The notes beneath the pieces are model-generated. The model was not told the DNA's origin and searched no databases. It worked only from the letters and a program-made list of their open reading frames with translations. Positions 1 through 9,935 of a stretch of DNA of 24,916 nucleotides are shown here, in pieces. Numbering within the stretch: position 1 is the first letter of the stretch; every line of letters begins with the position of its first letter. The translations under genes and the position numbers were made by a program. Source of the stretch: Obelidium mucronatum (taxonomy: Eukaryota; Chytridiomycota; Chytridiomycetes; Chytridiales; Chytriomycetaceae); NCBI GenBank assembly GCA_025765595.1, contig JAIVFH010000355.1:1-24916 (forward strand), read 5' to 3'.

Positions 1-849
1 CATTTGTACCAGGAATAGGAATTGTATTGACAAGTGTGGTAGCGTCGAAATGAGGCACGAGCTGCTTTGGTGCATAAAGAGCAGATGTTTCAAGCGCACT
101 TGGAGAAGCTGTCCAGGAATAGATCTCCAAGTCACAAGCAGAGCTAGTACATGGCATTGGGGTGCTGGCACTGCTTGGTACAGCATCAGCTTCATTGTCG
201 TCGTCCTCCAAACAAGATTCCCATTCTTGTAACAGAAATTCTATTGAAGTGGCGGCAGGGGAGACGGAGGCTGGACTGTTGAACAAGCGGCGGTTTGGGT
301 TATCATCTGAGGTAAGCTGGGAAACCTTCTTCTTCTTTGATGGAGAAAACAAAACATCTGTAACAGTAGCAGATAGAAGCTGAATGCCTCCCATTTGTGT
401 TGTTGGGGCCGCGTCCAGGTGGAATTTGGAGTTATGCTTCAAGAACATACTGTACGAAAACGCCGTGTTGCAGCACCAGACTTCCGGCTGGGAGATCAGC
501 AAGGGGGTATTCAGGGCGGGAGACGCGTTCACGGATGCCTTGGCGGGGGTATGGACGTTGCTGAAGGGGGTAGCGGGCAGCACGGGCGAGTCGATGCATC
601 TGCGGTTGTTTGTTTATTGAATTGAATTGTTTGTTTGTTCTTGTTAGCGTGTTGCGTGTCATGTCCAGACTTTGTTGTTCAGTGCGAATACGGAAACACA
701 AACCGTTTCCGCGTTTTCGTCTTTTCGGCTTTTGCGTCGCCGAACAGCGCTGCGCACTTTGAGTTGTTTGTTTTGCGCGCCGTTGTTTGCGGCGTGGCGG
801 CGACGGCGGCGGCGGGCGCGCGCCGACTTGTGCGTGTTTTCGGCGGCAT
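1..849 (-). CDS. Hypothetical disordered protein, 3' end beyond window
   Basis: I do not recognise this protein. An open frame runs on the minus strand from about 599 off the left edge without a stop. It has no suitable upstream ATG of its own, because an in-frame TAA lies just past its acceptor. An intron at 600-703 (donor GTTTGT, acceptor CCGCAG, with a GCTAAC branch-like motif) joins it in frame to a first exon at 704-849 that begins MPPKTRTSRR. The product has a basic, Ala/Arg-rich N-terminus, then many Ser-Pro and Thr-Pro pairs (PVLPATPF, FSPSKKKK, FNSPASVSP), which is typical of a nuclear phosphoprotein. An acidic stretch EDDDNEAD follows. The alternative start is the Met at about 465 in exon 2, which would make a shorter protein with no intron. 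The exon 2 frame is well supported. Exon 1 is inference. Confidence 0.5.
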
Positions 850-1340
850 TTGCGGTCGGCGGCGCGGCTGGGCGGCGGCGAATTCGGGCTGCGCCGAGCG
901 AAGGGCGGCGGTCGAGTCGGGCGGGGCGGGCGGCGACTGAGTCACTCGGTAAGCGACAGTGTCCAAGTGGTTCAGCCGGAAGCAAGACGCGTTGCGGGTT
1001 TTTGGGCGTCTCGGGGGCGTCGCTGGGGGCGGAGGGGTGCGCAGGGGGAGGGGCGGGGCCAGGCAGGGCGCTTTCGAGGTTAATTGTTGACGTTGTGTCC
1101 GGGAACCAAAAGCAATCTTCAAATAGGCGCAAATCCAAGCACAAAAAATGAAAAAGGCGTAAAGCGACAAGCACGACAAGGAGACAAGGAGACAAAAGCA
1201 TTGCTGGTATTCACAGTATTGCTTTAATGAGTTAAATAAAGTCCACAAGAAAGGGGGGCGTCGCAGAAGGACATAAAAGAGCAACGAACGAAAAAGGCAC
1301 CGAAAGAGTCCAGAATAACAAAAGGGGTCGCGGCTCTGAC
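850..1340. other. Intergenic stretch with a GC-rich block, no gene seen
   Basis: This stretch lies between the 3' end of the PH-like gene at 1341 and the probable start of the left-edge gene at 849, both on the minus strand. Its left part (to about 1080, and continuing into exon 1 of the left gene) is strongly GC- and CpG-rich. The rest is ordinary composition. Long open frames on both strands here (for example plus 672-1151 and minus 659-1201) are expected from the GC bias and show no family resemblance, so I take the stretch as 3' UTR plus promoter. Confidence 0.4.
938..944. promoter_or_regulatory. TGAGTCA (AP-1/Gcn4-type) site
   Basis: A perfect TGAGTCA heptamer followed by C lies about 90 bases upstream of the proposed ATG at 849. 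In fungi this is the classical binding site of Gcn4-type bZIP factors. A single heptamer is weak evidence, so its function is inference from the position. Confidence 0.25.
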
Positions 1341-2933
1341 TTAAAGCTGCGAAGCTCCCTTCAATACCTTCAACCAACGAACCATCTCATCGCAATCAAC
1401 AGCTTGCAAATAAAAGTCACAAGTAACTCCGCTTCTTGTGAGGTCCAATCCACTCAACTTGAGCACCCAAATCCCGTCTTCAGCCACACACGCGTTGTTC
1501 AACTCAAACACCATTCGTGGTCGTGTTTCCATCATTACAGCCGAATATCCAGTGTCAGACTTGGGTCCTCCGCGACCACTACCAGCACTGCTTACACTCC
1601 CACCGCGACTACGGCCATTTCCTGAGTTTCCATTCAAGCTTGAACCTACAAAATCCATTGCTTCCAACACAGACGACGAAGACAACAAGGGTCCAGAAAT
1701 CCAACCGCTTTTTCCACCACTACCACCGTCAAACAATCGTCCATTCTGAAGTTTATAATCATAAACATATACTCGGTTACCCAATACACCAATTACACAC
1801 GGAGTAAGCTTCCCTTCACTCACAGCATAAGTTGTCGTTGCTTTCTTCTTTTTAAACAGGTTGAAGAGGCTCTTTTTCTTGGTTGGAGAGAAAGCACTCG
1901 GAGACGCAGGTACTGGTGAAGGAGAAGTACCGAAGCTTGAGTTCGTGGAATTGATTATCGAGTCACTGCGTTGAATGGATCCATGGAGAACAAGACTACT
2001 CGTCAGTAGAACCGAGAGAGACGCCATATTCGATGGATAATAACAATGCCGCGTCGCTGCGCTCGTCGCTGCCGAAGTTGGTGGCACTTCCGATCCATTG
2101 ACCTTGCTTGTCGGAATGCTGAGTTTTGGGAGGTTCTCTTTGGAACCATTTCGAGTTGCAGTACTGACCGGTTGAGCTGTGGCTGCACGATTAGATGCAG
2201 CCAAAGAAAGACTTTGTTGTTGAAGCTGAAGAAGGTATTGGTTTTGTTGGTGTTGGATATTTTGAATGTACCGTTGGATTGAGCTGGACGAGCTCTGGGA
2301 AGAACGTGAAGTTAGTTGAGGAGGCGAGTCCATGCGACTCAGTTGGCTTGATTGAGTGTCCATTGAGGGGCGCCGCACAGAGTAACCATCCGACATTGGG
2401 GAACTGGTTCGAGGCGTTGGCGGCGGTGAGTAGGGTGCATAGTACTGATGCTGCTGTTGCTGCTGTGCGATGATAAACTGATTCTGCTGATCTGCGTAGA
2501 ATTGATCGACTGCATACATGTTTGTGCTTTGAAAGGTGGGTTTCAGTGGTCGGTGTTGCGAAAAGTTTGACGTTGAACGAGACCGAAGCGATACTCCGTT
2601 CATTCCACTATCTTCATCGTATTGTTGAAGTGGAGCTGTTACTGCGCGAGGTCTGTTTGGAGTCATTGGTATCTGTTGGAGCTGAAAGGGAGTGGATTGC
2701 TGCATTTGAAGAGCTGGCCGTTGGCTTTGGCTTCGCAATCTTCTGCTTTCACAGTCTTGCAGCAGTTTCATGTGCAATTTATCGAATTCGAGGCCAAGTT
2801 CTTGAATATTCAGTGTTTCTGTCGAGTAATCGTCCATCATTGATTTGGTTTGCGCCGAAGCTGCTAAGCTGGTTGTTCGAAGGGGAAACTTTGGCGTGGA
2901 GCTGTTTTGATCAGGAGCGTAGGGTGGGGCCAT
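1341..2933 (-). CDS. PH-like domain protein A (disordered N-terminus)
   Basis: A single 530-residue open frame from an ATG. Residues 1 to about 335 are low complexity, rich in Ser, Gln and Pro, with poly-Gln near 158-162. A short acidic motif KSMMDDYSTETL sits near residue 30. A Lys-rich stretch (TKKKSLFNLFKKKK, about 345-360) precedes a C-terminal domain of about 150 residues that contains VYVYDY and SGPLL strands, a Gly/Ser-rich insertion and the ending FYLQAVDCDEMVRWLKVLKG. The layout of beta strands closed by a helix with a conserved Trp resembles the PH fold. It shares the N-terminal motif and the C-terminal domain pattern with four genes at 17729-24094, so it is a family member separated from the main cluster. 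The Lys patch and the PH-like fold would suit membrane or cortex association, but that is inference. Confidence 0.8.
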   Translation of the reverse strand: MAPPYAPDQNSSTPKFPLRTTSLAASAQTKSMMDDYSTETLNIQELGLEFDKLHMKLLQDCESRRLRSQSQRPALQMQQSTPFQLQQIPMTPNRPRAVTAPLQQYDEDSGMNGVSLRSRSTSNFSQHRPLKPTFQSTNMYAVDQFYADQQNQFIIAQQQQQHQYYAPYSPPPTPRTSSPMSDGYSVRRPSMDTQSSQLSRMDSPPQLTSRSSQSSSSSIQRYIQNIQHQQNQYLLQLQQQSLSLAASNRAATAQPVSTATRNGSKENLPKLSIPTSKVNGSEVPPTSAATSAATRHCYYPSNMASLSVLLTSSLVLHGSIQRSDSIINSTNSSFGTSPSPVPASPSAFSPTKKKSLFNLFKKKKATTTYAVSEGKLTPCVIGVLGNRVYVYDYKLQNGRLFDGGSGGKSGWISGPLLSSSSVLEAMDFVGSSLNGNSGNGRSRGGSVSSAGSGRGGPKSDTGYSAVMMETRPRMVFELNNACVAEDGIWVLKLSGLDLTRSGVTCDFYLQAVDCDEMVRWLKVLKGASQL

Positions 2934-2997
2934 GTCAGCTTCTTATGGCTTTTCTTCTGAGTTTGAAGTGTCTTTGTGTGGTGTCTTCTTTTTTTTG

Positions 2998-3052
2998 TCA
3001 GCCCCCCTTTTTTGTTTGGGCCCCAAAACCCCGCGTTTCACCACAGGGGGGC
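2998..3052. repeat. Inverted repeat with C6/G6 arms and inner palindrome
   Basis: GCCCCCC at 3001-3007 and GGGGGGC at 3046-3052 are perfect inverted arms around 38 bases. Inside lies TTTGGGCCCCAAAA (3015-3028), itself nearly palindromic. Read on the minus strand, the direction of the Helitron gene, the outer arm is followed directly by CTGA (3001-2998), which fits the CTRR rule for Helitron 3' ends with a hairpin just before it. The base after CTGA is C, whereas canonical Helitrons have T at the 3' flank. It is therefore only a candidate terminus, between the Helitron stop codon and the promoter of the gene starting at 2933. Confidence 0.35.
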
Positions 3053-3108
3053 AACCCTTCGAGAACTCAGGCTTGCGAGAACCTTTTTGGCTTTTAATTA
3101 AATTCCTT

Positions 3109-3114
3109 TTTATT
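3109..3114 (-). terminator. AATAAA polyadenylation signal of the Helitron gene
   Basis: AATAAA on the minus strand begins about 30 bases after the Helitron stop codon, in an AT-rich stretch. Spacing and motif fit a eukaryotic polyadenylation signal. Confidence 0.4.
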
Positions 3115-3145
3115 GAACGAAATAAAATAGAAAATGTATTGTAAC

Positions 3146-6100
3146 CTAAGAAAGATGTAAAGCTTGATGAGCATAACGAATTTGAGTGGACCTCCATTCA
3201 TCAAACGAATTCATAATATGAGCAGGAGTATAAGACGGAAGCTCGATCTTTTGAATTAGGTCCAATGTCTTGCGTACAAAGTGCTTCGGAGGACGAAATT
3301 TTGTAAGATATTGGCGTGTAACTCGTTCAGTCAAATACAGAGCTATCAAAGTCTTCACTCGAGACAGAGTAACATATAAAGTTTGAGGCTTCATTCCTTT
3401 TCGAGACAGTGGGGTGACGATGAGGTGGTTTTTCAATGTGACGCCTTGCATTTTTTCAGGAGTGCATGCATAGGATAAAATTATTGGGAACTGGATGCAC
3501 ACAGGTTGCCATAATCGATTTTCCTTCTTGGGATATTTTACAAGAGATCCATGCCCCCCAATATTTGTCATAATAGGTCCCTTCCAAGGGGGTATTCCTA
3601 AAATACCAGGAGGAAATCCATCAACCAAGACATTTGAACATCCACGAATTTTGAGGTAGAGAAGCAGTGGCTGAAGACGAAACCGTTTGAAAGTAATATT
3701 ATTGACAGTTGATGTAATAAACAAAGCCGCATCATCTGATCCACAAGATGTATCAGCCTCATAACCAACCACAAAAGCTATAACTCCTTTGCTGAAGAAT
3801 TGTGAGTCCCTAAGCTTCTTGGTGCACATTACAGGTGAGCCCAAAACAAAAGATAACAAGAAAGGGGTTTTGTCAGTGTAATCATCATCCAAATGCTGAA
3901 GTCGCTTGAATTGGTTACGGACAGTTACTTTTGTAGAATAAACATTAATTTGATAGATTAGCTGGTGATTAGTTGAAGCAGTTCGATGAAGAATATGGCG
4001 ATTGAGAGCACACCGCCTAACATTGATTGGTGTAGCAATAGGTGCAAAAAACTCGATGTCAGGAGTGCCACAAATGGCTTTTTCCAGAGTAGGAGAACCC
4101 ACAAATCGAGTATTGAGTAGGTTAATGTCATCAGAAGTATTCACCCCCCAGTGAGTACGAGAAAGGAGTGCTGCAAATGGAGGATCATCTTTCTGCCGCC
4201 AATTCTTTGTCAGGAATACCGAATGATTTATGGAATTCACAAGCTGTAAAGCCTTTGGGGCTGAAGCATGAGGCTTGTCCTGACCCTCAAGAGGCTTGAA
4301 AATGTAAGGCCCAGTCGGTGGTTCAAACTGAAGAAAATCAGCTGCCATCCATACATGTTTACCTCCCCAAACAGTATCATTACCCATGATTGTTCTTGTA
4401 ACTTCATCAGCCAAACCAAGATCACCTTGCTCCATCATTGATGCTTCTTCAAGAACTGTTAAATAAGCGTTTTCAATGCGTTTCTGGCTTGGGGCTGAAA
4501 GGGCTAACTTGCGCTTGAAAATATCCAGTCCCCTTGATGCATGCATAGTTAATCCACCCAAATGCATGGCAGTAAGATTGGTAGGAGCAAGAACTTCAAC
4601 AGTATCACGACGGCCCCACAAGCGAACAAATGTCAGAAGGCTGATGATGCACTCAGATTTTCCATGACCAGCCTCACCACCAAGAAATGAAATTAGTTGA
4701 GGTTTTAATGCAAGATGGGGAAGAGGAATTTGTAGTTTTCCAGCATATTGAATATCAGTAATAAAAGAATACATTAGATGTCTGGCAACTTCTTGGAAAG
4801 CTAGATGTTGAAAGAAGTCCAAACGATATGCAATAGAGATTTCTGAGATAGATGCAAATTGTTGTAACTGAGAAATATCAGGAGGTCCAAGATGAGATGA
4901 ATCCACCCAAGGAACAGGAGTGCAACATTCCTGAAGCAGTAAAATCTTGTTTTCGCGATTCCACTGGAGGAACATGGTAGTTCCTTCCAATCCAGAAGCC
5001 TCCATGTCTCCAGGATCCTGTAAACGCTTCTTATAATCATCCATATTTGTGAATGCAGGCATTTGAGGAAATGTCGGCATTCCTGATAGGAGAGAAAAGT
5101 TGATATCAATGGCTTTCATACCTTGAGGAAGGGACTGGAGAAGAGATTCATCTTCCTCCTGCTCTGATAAAAAATGGAATCCAATATCATCATCAAGAAT
5201 GTCAAATTGTAAATCCAACAAATTCTCCACTTCGTTTGAATGAGCGGGCTGATTATTGATTGTAGGATCATTTAACTGATGCTCGCGGCAAATTCGGGTT
5301 TCGTCAGCTTCATAGTTAGGGTCTTTTTCAGCATAGCAGTTTTCGTAGTGATTTCTGTTGAAGTCTTCATGCCGCCGAGCTTGTCGAACAAATTCAGCCA
5401 TAGATTCATCTACCAAAAACTCTTGATAAGCTGCTTGATACGACTGCTGTCCGTAAAGAAGTTCTGAAGCATTTTGATGGGGCTTGTACAAAAATAAGAA
5501 AATCCAGTAATAAAATTCCTTTTCCTCCCAAGTTATTGAAGGTTTTTCAAGATACGGAATTTGCTGACCTCGAATCACAAGGCGGCAAGGCCGTCTGTTA
5601 TCAACCCAATGGCGTTTTGCAGGAAAGGGGTGAGGTGGTAGCATTTCTTTGGACTTATGGGATCCCCGAACTAAATGCTGGGTTTCAAGTATGTCTCTAA
5701 AACACATGGACTTCAAGGAAGCAGGGCGATACCAAAAATCAATGGCTGGATTGATTGTTATGATGTTTTCTTCTTCATTTGCAAGGGACACTTGTTCTGC
5801 AGTCATAGAAGCATTAGCAGGAGGTGGCGCAGAAGACATTATAGTTGAGGAATAGAAACTAAATTCCAGAAATTCATCATGACTTTCTGGATTCAAATTA
5901 CTGCTATCATTGGAATCACTTGAATCACTAGAGTTGCTTGCAATGTGTTCTGCTTCCACTGGATGTGCAAGTTGAGTTGGACCAAAAATGTTACTTTCAC
6001 CAGCAGGAGAATCAAACTGGCGATAACAGGCATAGAATTGTTTGGCATTCCAATAAATAGGTTCGTGACTTCGAACGTATAAACTTCCATTGATAATGAT

Positions 6101-9100
6101 AATGCATAAAAGGGTCAGTGGCATTCCTACAGGGTTGGTGATTTTGTACAAGATCTTGTTCAGTATTTTCCCTGACAAATCAGCAACAGATAGATTGGAA
6201 TTGGATGGATCATCTAGCACAGATTCAATAGCAGAGGTATATTGACCAATACGCATACAGAGTAATTCATCCTGGGACAAGTATTTTGTGTTGTATTTGC
6301 AAGTATAGACTGACACACGACGAAATTCTCCGTTGACTTGACTCTGCTCATCCAAGTTGAACCTGAGCAAAAATGATAAATGAACATTACAAAGATTCAA
6401 ATACTCATTTCCGATAGGCCGAAACCATTCAATAATGCCAGTATCTTTATCAATACATGTTTTCAGAAGATTTGCCATATGTGGTTTAATGAAGCGGCAG
6501 ATTATTGCAAGTGGAGTACGACTAGTAATTTTGAAGCAACCACCTGTATGCTCAGCCCAATGAAATTGCACATCCAAGAGGACCATTGCCAATAGACAAA
6601 CATGTTCAGGATTAGAAGGATCATATGCTGAAAGTGGAGGGCTGCAGCGAAAATGGTCAACAGCACCAGGTGATATATCAACATTGTTTTTCGCAGCAAA
6701 CTGACGAACACGCTGTGTCATAAGCTGGGAATGAGCATAAAGCTTACTACAAGAGGCACATTGGGATGTGGGAACTGGCGGTTGGCCAACACGTCCACGG
6801 CGAAATGCTTCCTGAGCAATTGGAATAGCTTCGACATTTCCATTACAATCAGGCATAGGACATGGTGAAGGAATATCATCTGTGGGAGTGTATGTAGCCT
6901 GAAAAGGATCTGTTTCAACTGTGGTATCCAAAAAAGCCAGGAATCTAAGACAATGCACTGGTGAATTGGACATCATTGAAAACAAGCCCACCTTTCCATA
7001 AAACCAGGATTATCCAGGCATTCTCTCATCTGACGTGTTGTAGCAGGGATTCCATAGAAGCTTTGAACAAGGTGCCAGTGTATGTCATGAAGTTGCTGAG
7101 CTTCAGCAGAAGCATGCCACCACTTAGGAAATCCCCAAAGACCACCTGAGGTCTTCGGTACACCAGTGGCTAGATCCCAACCTAAACAGCATGAGAGATA
7201 TGCCTTGAGAATTCGATATGCATATAATGCACAAGCATAAGGATTTTTTGAAGCTTGAGCCCTCCTTTCCTTCTTTGACGGAAGGTGATTGGGAACTCTA
7301 AACACTGCTGCTTCCTCCTGCGAAATAATTCCATTTTGAATACTAATAATATATGTCCCATCTGTCGCTGGACTAATAGTTGTAAATAGAAAGTGTTGTC
7401 CAGAATGCCAGCCAAATGATAGGAGAATATGGCGTGCATTTCGAACAGATTCATTTGATCCAGGATAAGCAGCCGCACCATTTTGAACCCCAAACTCAAT
7501 ATCCATCAAGTCCTTCACAACGTCAGGAGCAGCTGGCTTTTGAATACCATGTTTACGACAATTTTCCACCACTCGAGCGTAATTTAAACACTCCCGTAGG
7601 GAGTCTTTAGTAATAATTGAGTCTTGTAAAATATGAGGTCGTAATCGCATTGTTAAAAAATGCGCCCCAAATGAATTTCGCCGAGACTCACACGACTGTC
7701 CCCAAGCAGCAAAAAATCTATCCATTTGAGGTCCCCTATGATGAACTTTCAACATGCGGCAGAACCAGCGATGGTGTGACATCTTGATAGGACGGTTTGG
7801 CTCATTTGGTCCTCCACAACCTCCAGGTAACAAATGAACAAACATAAAAGGAGCATCACTTAAATCTCGTGATTTTGAATAGTTTGCAGAATGAAAAGCA
7901 GCAAAGTCTTCGGACACAATTGGACTCGGTTCTCTTCCTTGTTCATAAACATAGTAATTCCGTGTAGAATTATACAATTCAGTTGCTGTATCAATTTCAT
8001 CTGTGGATGCCCCAGAATTGTAAGAGGTCGACCCAAAGCTCATCATATTAACTATTCGCTCAGGGACAGGATTACTACTTGAATCAGTGCGATCCACAAA
8101 TATTGCTAAATACAAAAAAAAACCAAGTTAAAAAGAAACATCGAAGATAAGTATCTTACATTGGGCGTCAGAATTTTCCGCAGGTTGGATATAGTTTGGA
8201 TGGTCCCGAAGAAACACGTTTTGACCACCATATGTATCAACAAAGTCACGGCATAAAGGAGCATTCCATTTTTCTCGGGATAATGTTGCTGCTTTCTGTG
8301 CCGAAGTGAAGGCACCACAAAGAGTAATGCGAGACGAGTCAGAAGCATCAGAAGGAATCATTTGAATAAATGGCCGAGAGTTCAGGAGGGCATAAAAGTG
8401 GGAATTTAATGTCTTCTTTTCTTTGTCAGCTACTAAAGACTTAAGGACAAAGCCAGGAACAACCAGAGCAACAGAAAGTTTATCAACAGAAGACATACTT
8501 TTGAATTTTTGCTCTATTTCTCCAATCCAATTTCCATTTGCGATGGATTCTTCCGGAGGTGTTTTTCTCTTCTTGTTAAAAATAACTGACTTGCAAGGAG
8601 TGCACAGAGTAACTGATGTTGATAGATCTGAAACAGAAAATCCCTTTCGTTGCAAAAACATAGACCCAAGATCGGCATGAATATCAGAAACATTATAGTA
8701 GGCCCGAATAAATTCTGGAATATCTTCAACAATAGTTGGATCGATAATTAAGGAGCGCTTCATGTTCTTATAAAAGAGTAAGTATATGCTCTTTGAATAC
8801 AACAAGTTCCTTACCTCAATCAGAGTATTATCCAGTTGACATGATTCAAGTTCACACTTCGGAAATAGTAATTCACAGATTGCACAGACACTTTCCAGAA
8901 GAAACTCAAAACCAAGAGATTTTGCCATTGATTCAAGGAAAACCGGCTTTTGTGTTTCAACTGCTCCAAAATCGAAGTTTAATTCTCGTTCTAGAAGAAA
9001 CTGGTGAAACTGCAATTTTGATTGAGCCAAAGAAGCACGGGACTGGTTACGGCGATTTCGCACACGGGCTCTATCTGCAGCAAGTTGGTGATCATGACTC

Positions 9101-9845
9101 TCACGAGAAACTAACGATTATGTGTGTTAAAAAATGCCATATTAACTGAAACTAAAAAAAACCTGATTGATTGCGACGATTCTGTGCACGAGCACGATCA
9201 ATAGCAAGCCGGTGAGCACGCGCCTCTGAAGACACTAAAACGGTAAAACACCTCTAACTTAATAATTGAAAACACTTAAAATAATGAAAGAAATGGTACA
9301 AGTGTCACGAGAATGTTGTTGTCGGATTCTGGCATCTTCTCTCATCCGGACTTGGGCGCTAAGTGCCCTTGTTTCATGTTGAGCAGACAAATCATGCGGA
9401 AAATCACGTGGAAGTCGATCTCCCTGTGGCGTTGGGCTGACTTGCTCAAGTGGTGGAGACTGAAGTGGGAGCTCATAGGCACGCATGAGCTGGAAATTTT
9501 TTCGTTGTTGGTGAAGAGATTGGGCAACAGCAACAGATGCAGTCGGTGCTACAAAGTCAGGTTGAGTTTAAAAATAATTTTTACAAGTACCATACTTGAC
9601 ATTAGTGTGGCTACATAGGGTGGTTGGTTGTTGGCAGGCAGATATTCTTGCCTAAAGCCATGATCTACAATTGAAAAGAATATCAGGCAAGATAGAAATT
9701 AAAAATCCTCACTTATGCTGAAGGACACAGGAAAAGTTGAACCAGAACTACTGCTGCTGGAGTAAGAAACCTTCTTTGGATGCCTGGGACATAGGAGATT
9801 GGACTTGCTATGTCCAGTTTGGTGGCAGGCAGAACATCGTGGCAT
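3146..9845 (-). mobile_element. Helitron rolling-circle transposon (minimum extent)
   Basis: The span given is the coding core. The termini are not certain. The gene lies on the minus strand, so the element's 5' end should lie above 9845 and its 3' end below 3146. Neighbouring coding sequence limits a simple element to roughly 2,940-9,935, unless the gene at 9936-11218 is also carried. The encoded protein keeps Rep HUH, two-tyrosine and helicase motifs and reads open through all proposed exons, so the copy looks recent and may be autonomous. Helitrons leave no target duplication, so empty-site comparison with relatives is the way to define the ends. Confidence 0.8.
3146..9845 (-). CDS. Helitron RepHel protein (HUH replicase plus PIF1-like helicase)
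   Basis: Proposed exons: 9713-9845, 9596-9664, 9309-9548, 9163-9234, 8815-9110, 8160-8766, 6992-8105 and 3146-6944. They sum to 6,330 bases, a 2,109-residue frame. Exon 1 starts with a zinc knuckle, CSACHQTGHSKSNLLC. Exons 3-5 give a basic Arg-rich region with repeats. Next comes the usual Helitron upstream domain (LCTPC, ANGNWIGEIE), then the Helitron-like N domain (FVHLLPGGCGGPNEPNRP). The Rep HUH motif is IHWHL (about residue 816) after EAQ, and the two-tyrosine motif is YTCKYNTK (about 1057-1064). The helicase has Walker A GGEAGHGKS (about 1600), Walker B VLEEASMM, ADFLQFEPP, KNWRQ and the C-terminal SYACTPEKMQGVTL and YVTLSRVKTL. Exons 7 and 8 were joined because splicing 6945-6991 gives continuous GFMERFLAFLD. 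The 8767-8814 intron (48 bases) is in frame and may be retained. The 9111-9162 and 9235-9308 introns have poor donors and are the least certain. Confidence 0.82.
9040..9234 (-). repeat. Duplicated Arg-rich repeat across two Helitron exons
   Basis: Exon 4 (9163-9234) encodes AHRLAIDRARAQNRRNQS, and the start of exon 5 (9110 to about 9040) encodes DHQLAADRARVRNRRNQS. The copies are 24 codons each, are colinear and are separated by a short intron. An exon duplication is the simplest reading. Such basic repeats are common near the N-terminus of Helitron proteins and may bind nucleic acid, which is inference. Confidence 0.6.
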
Positions 9846-9935
9846 TTCTGAACAATTTTTCAAAGAGATTTACAGCATGTGACTTTTATTGGACCACACA
9901 CATGACAAAGATAACACAACAAAAATAAACAATAT

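Noticed and set aside
659..1377. Long open frames on both strands in the GC-rich block
   Set aside because: High GC removes stop codons. Only the short exon 704-849, which splices in frame to the left-edge gene, has support.
2522..3097. 191-codon plus-strand open frame opposite PH-like gene A
   Set aside because: It lies antisense to the better supported 530-residue gene and crosses the inverted repeat near 3000; no family pattern.
3146..6991. Helicase half as an independent PIF1 gene of the host
   Set aside because: Its N-terminal 400 residues carry the Helitron two-tyrosine region, and an intron joins it to the Rep exon in frame.
6992..7120. Loss of the HUH motif in the Helitron
   Set aside because: At first the usual LHxH string seemed absent, but IHWHL lies at the expected place after EAQ and before the conserved FLAFLD segment.
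8767..8814. Treating this stretch as certainly coding
   Set aside because: It is open and 48 bases long (a multiple of three), but it has GTAAGG...TATAAG ends and encodes an unusual insertion, so an intron is preferred. Both readings keep the frame.
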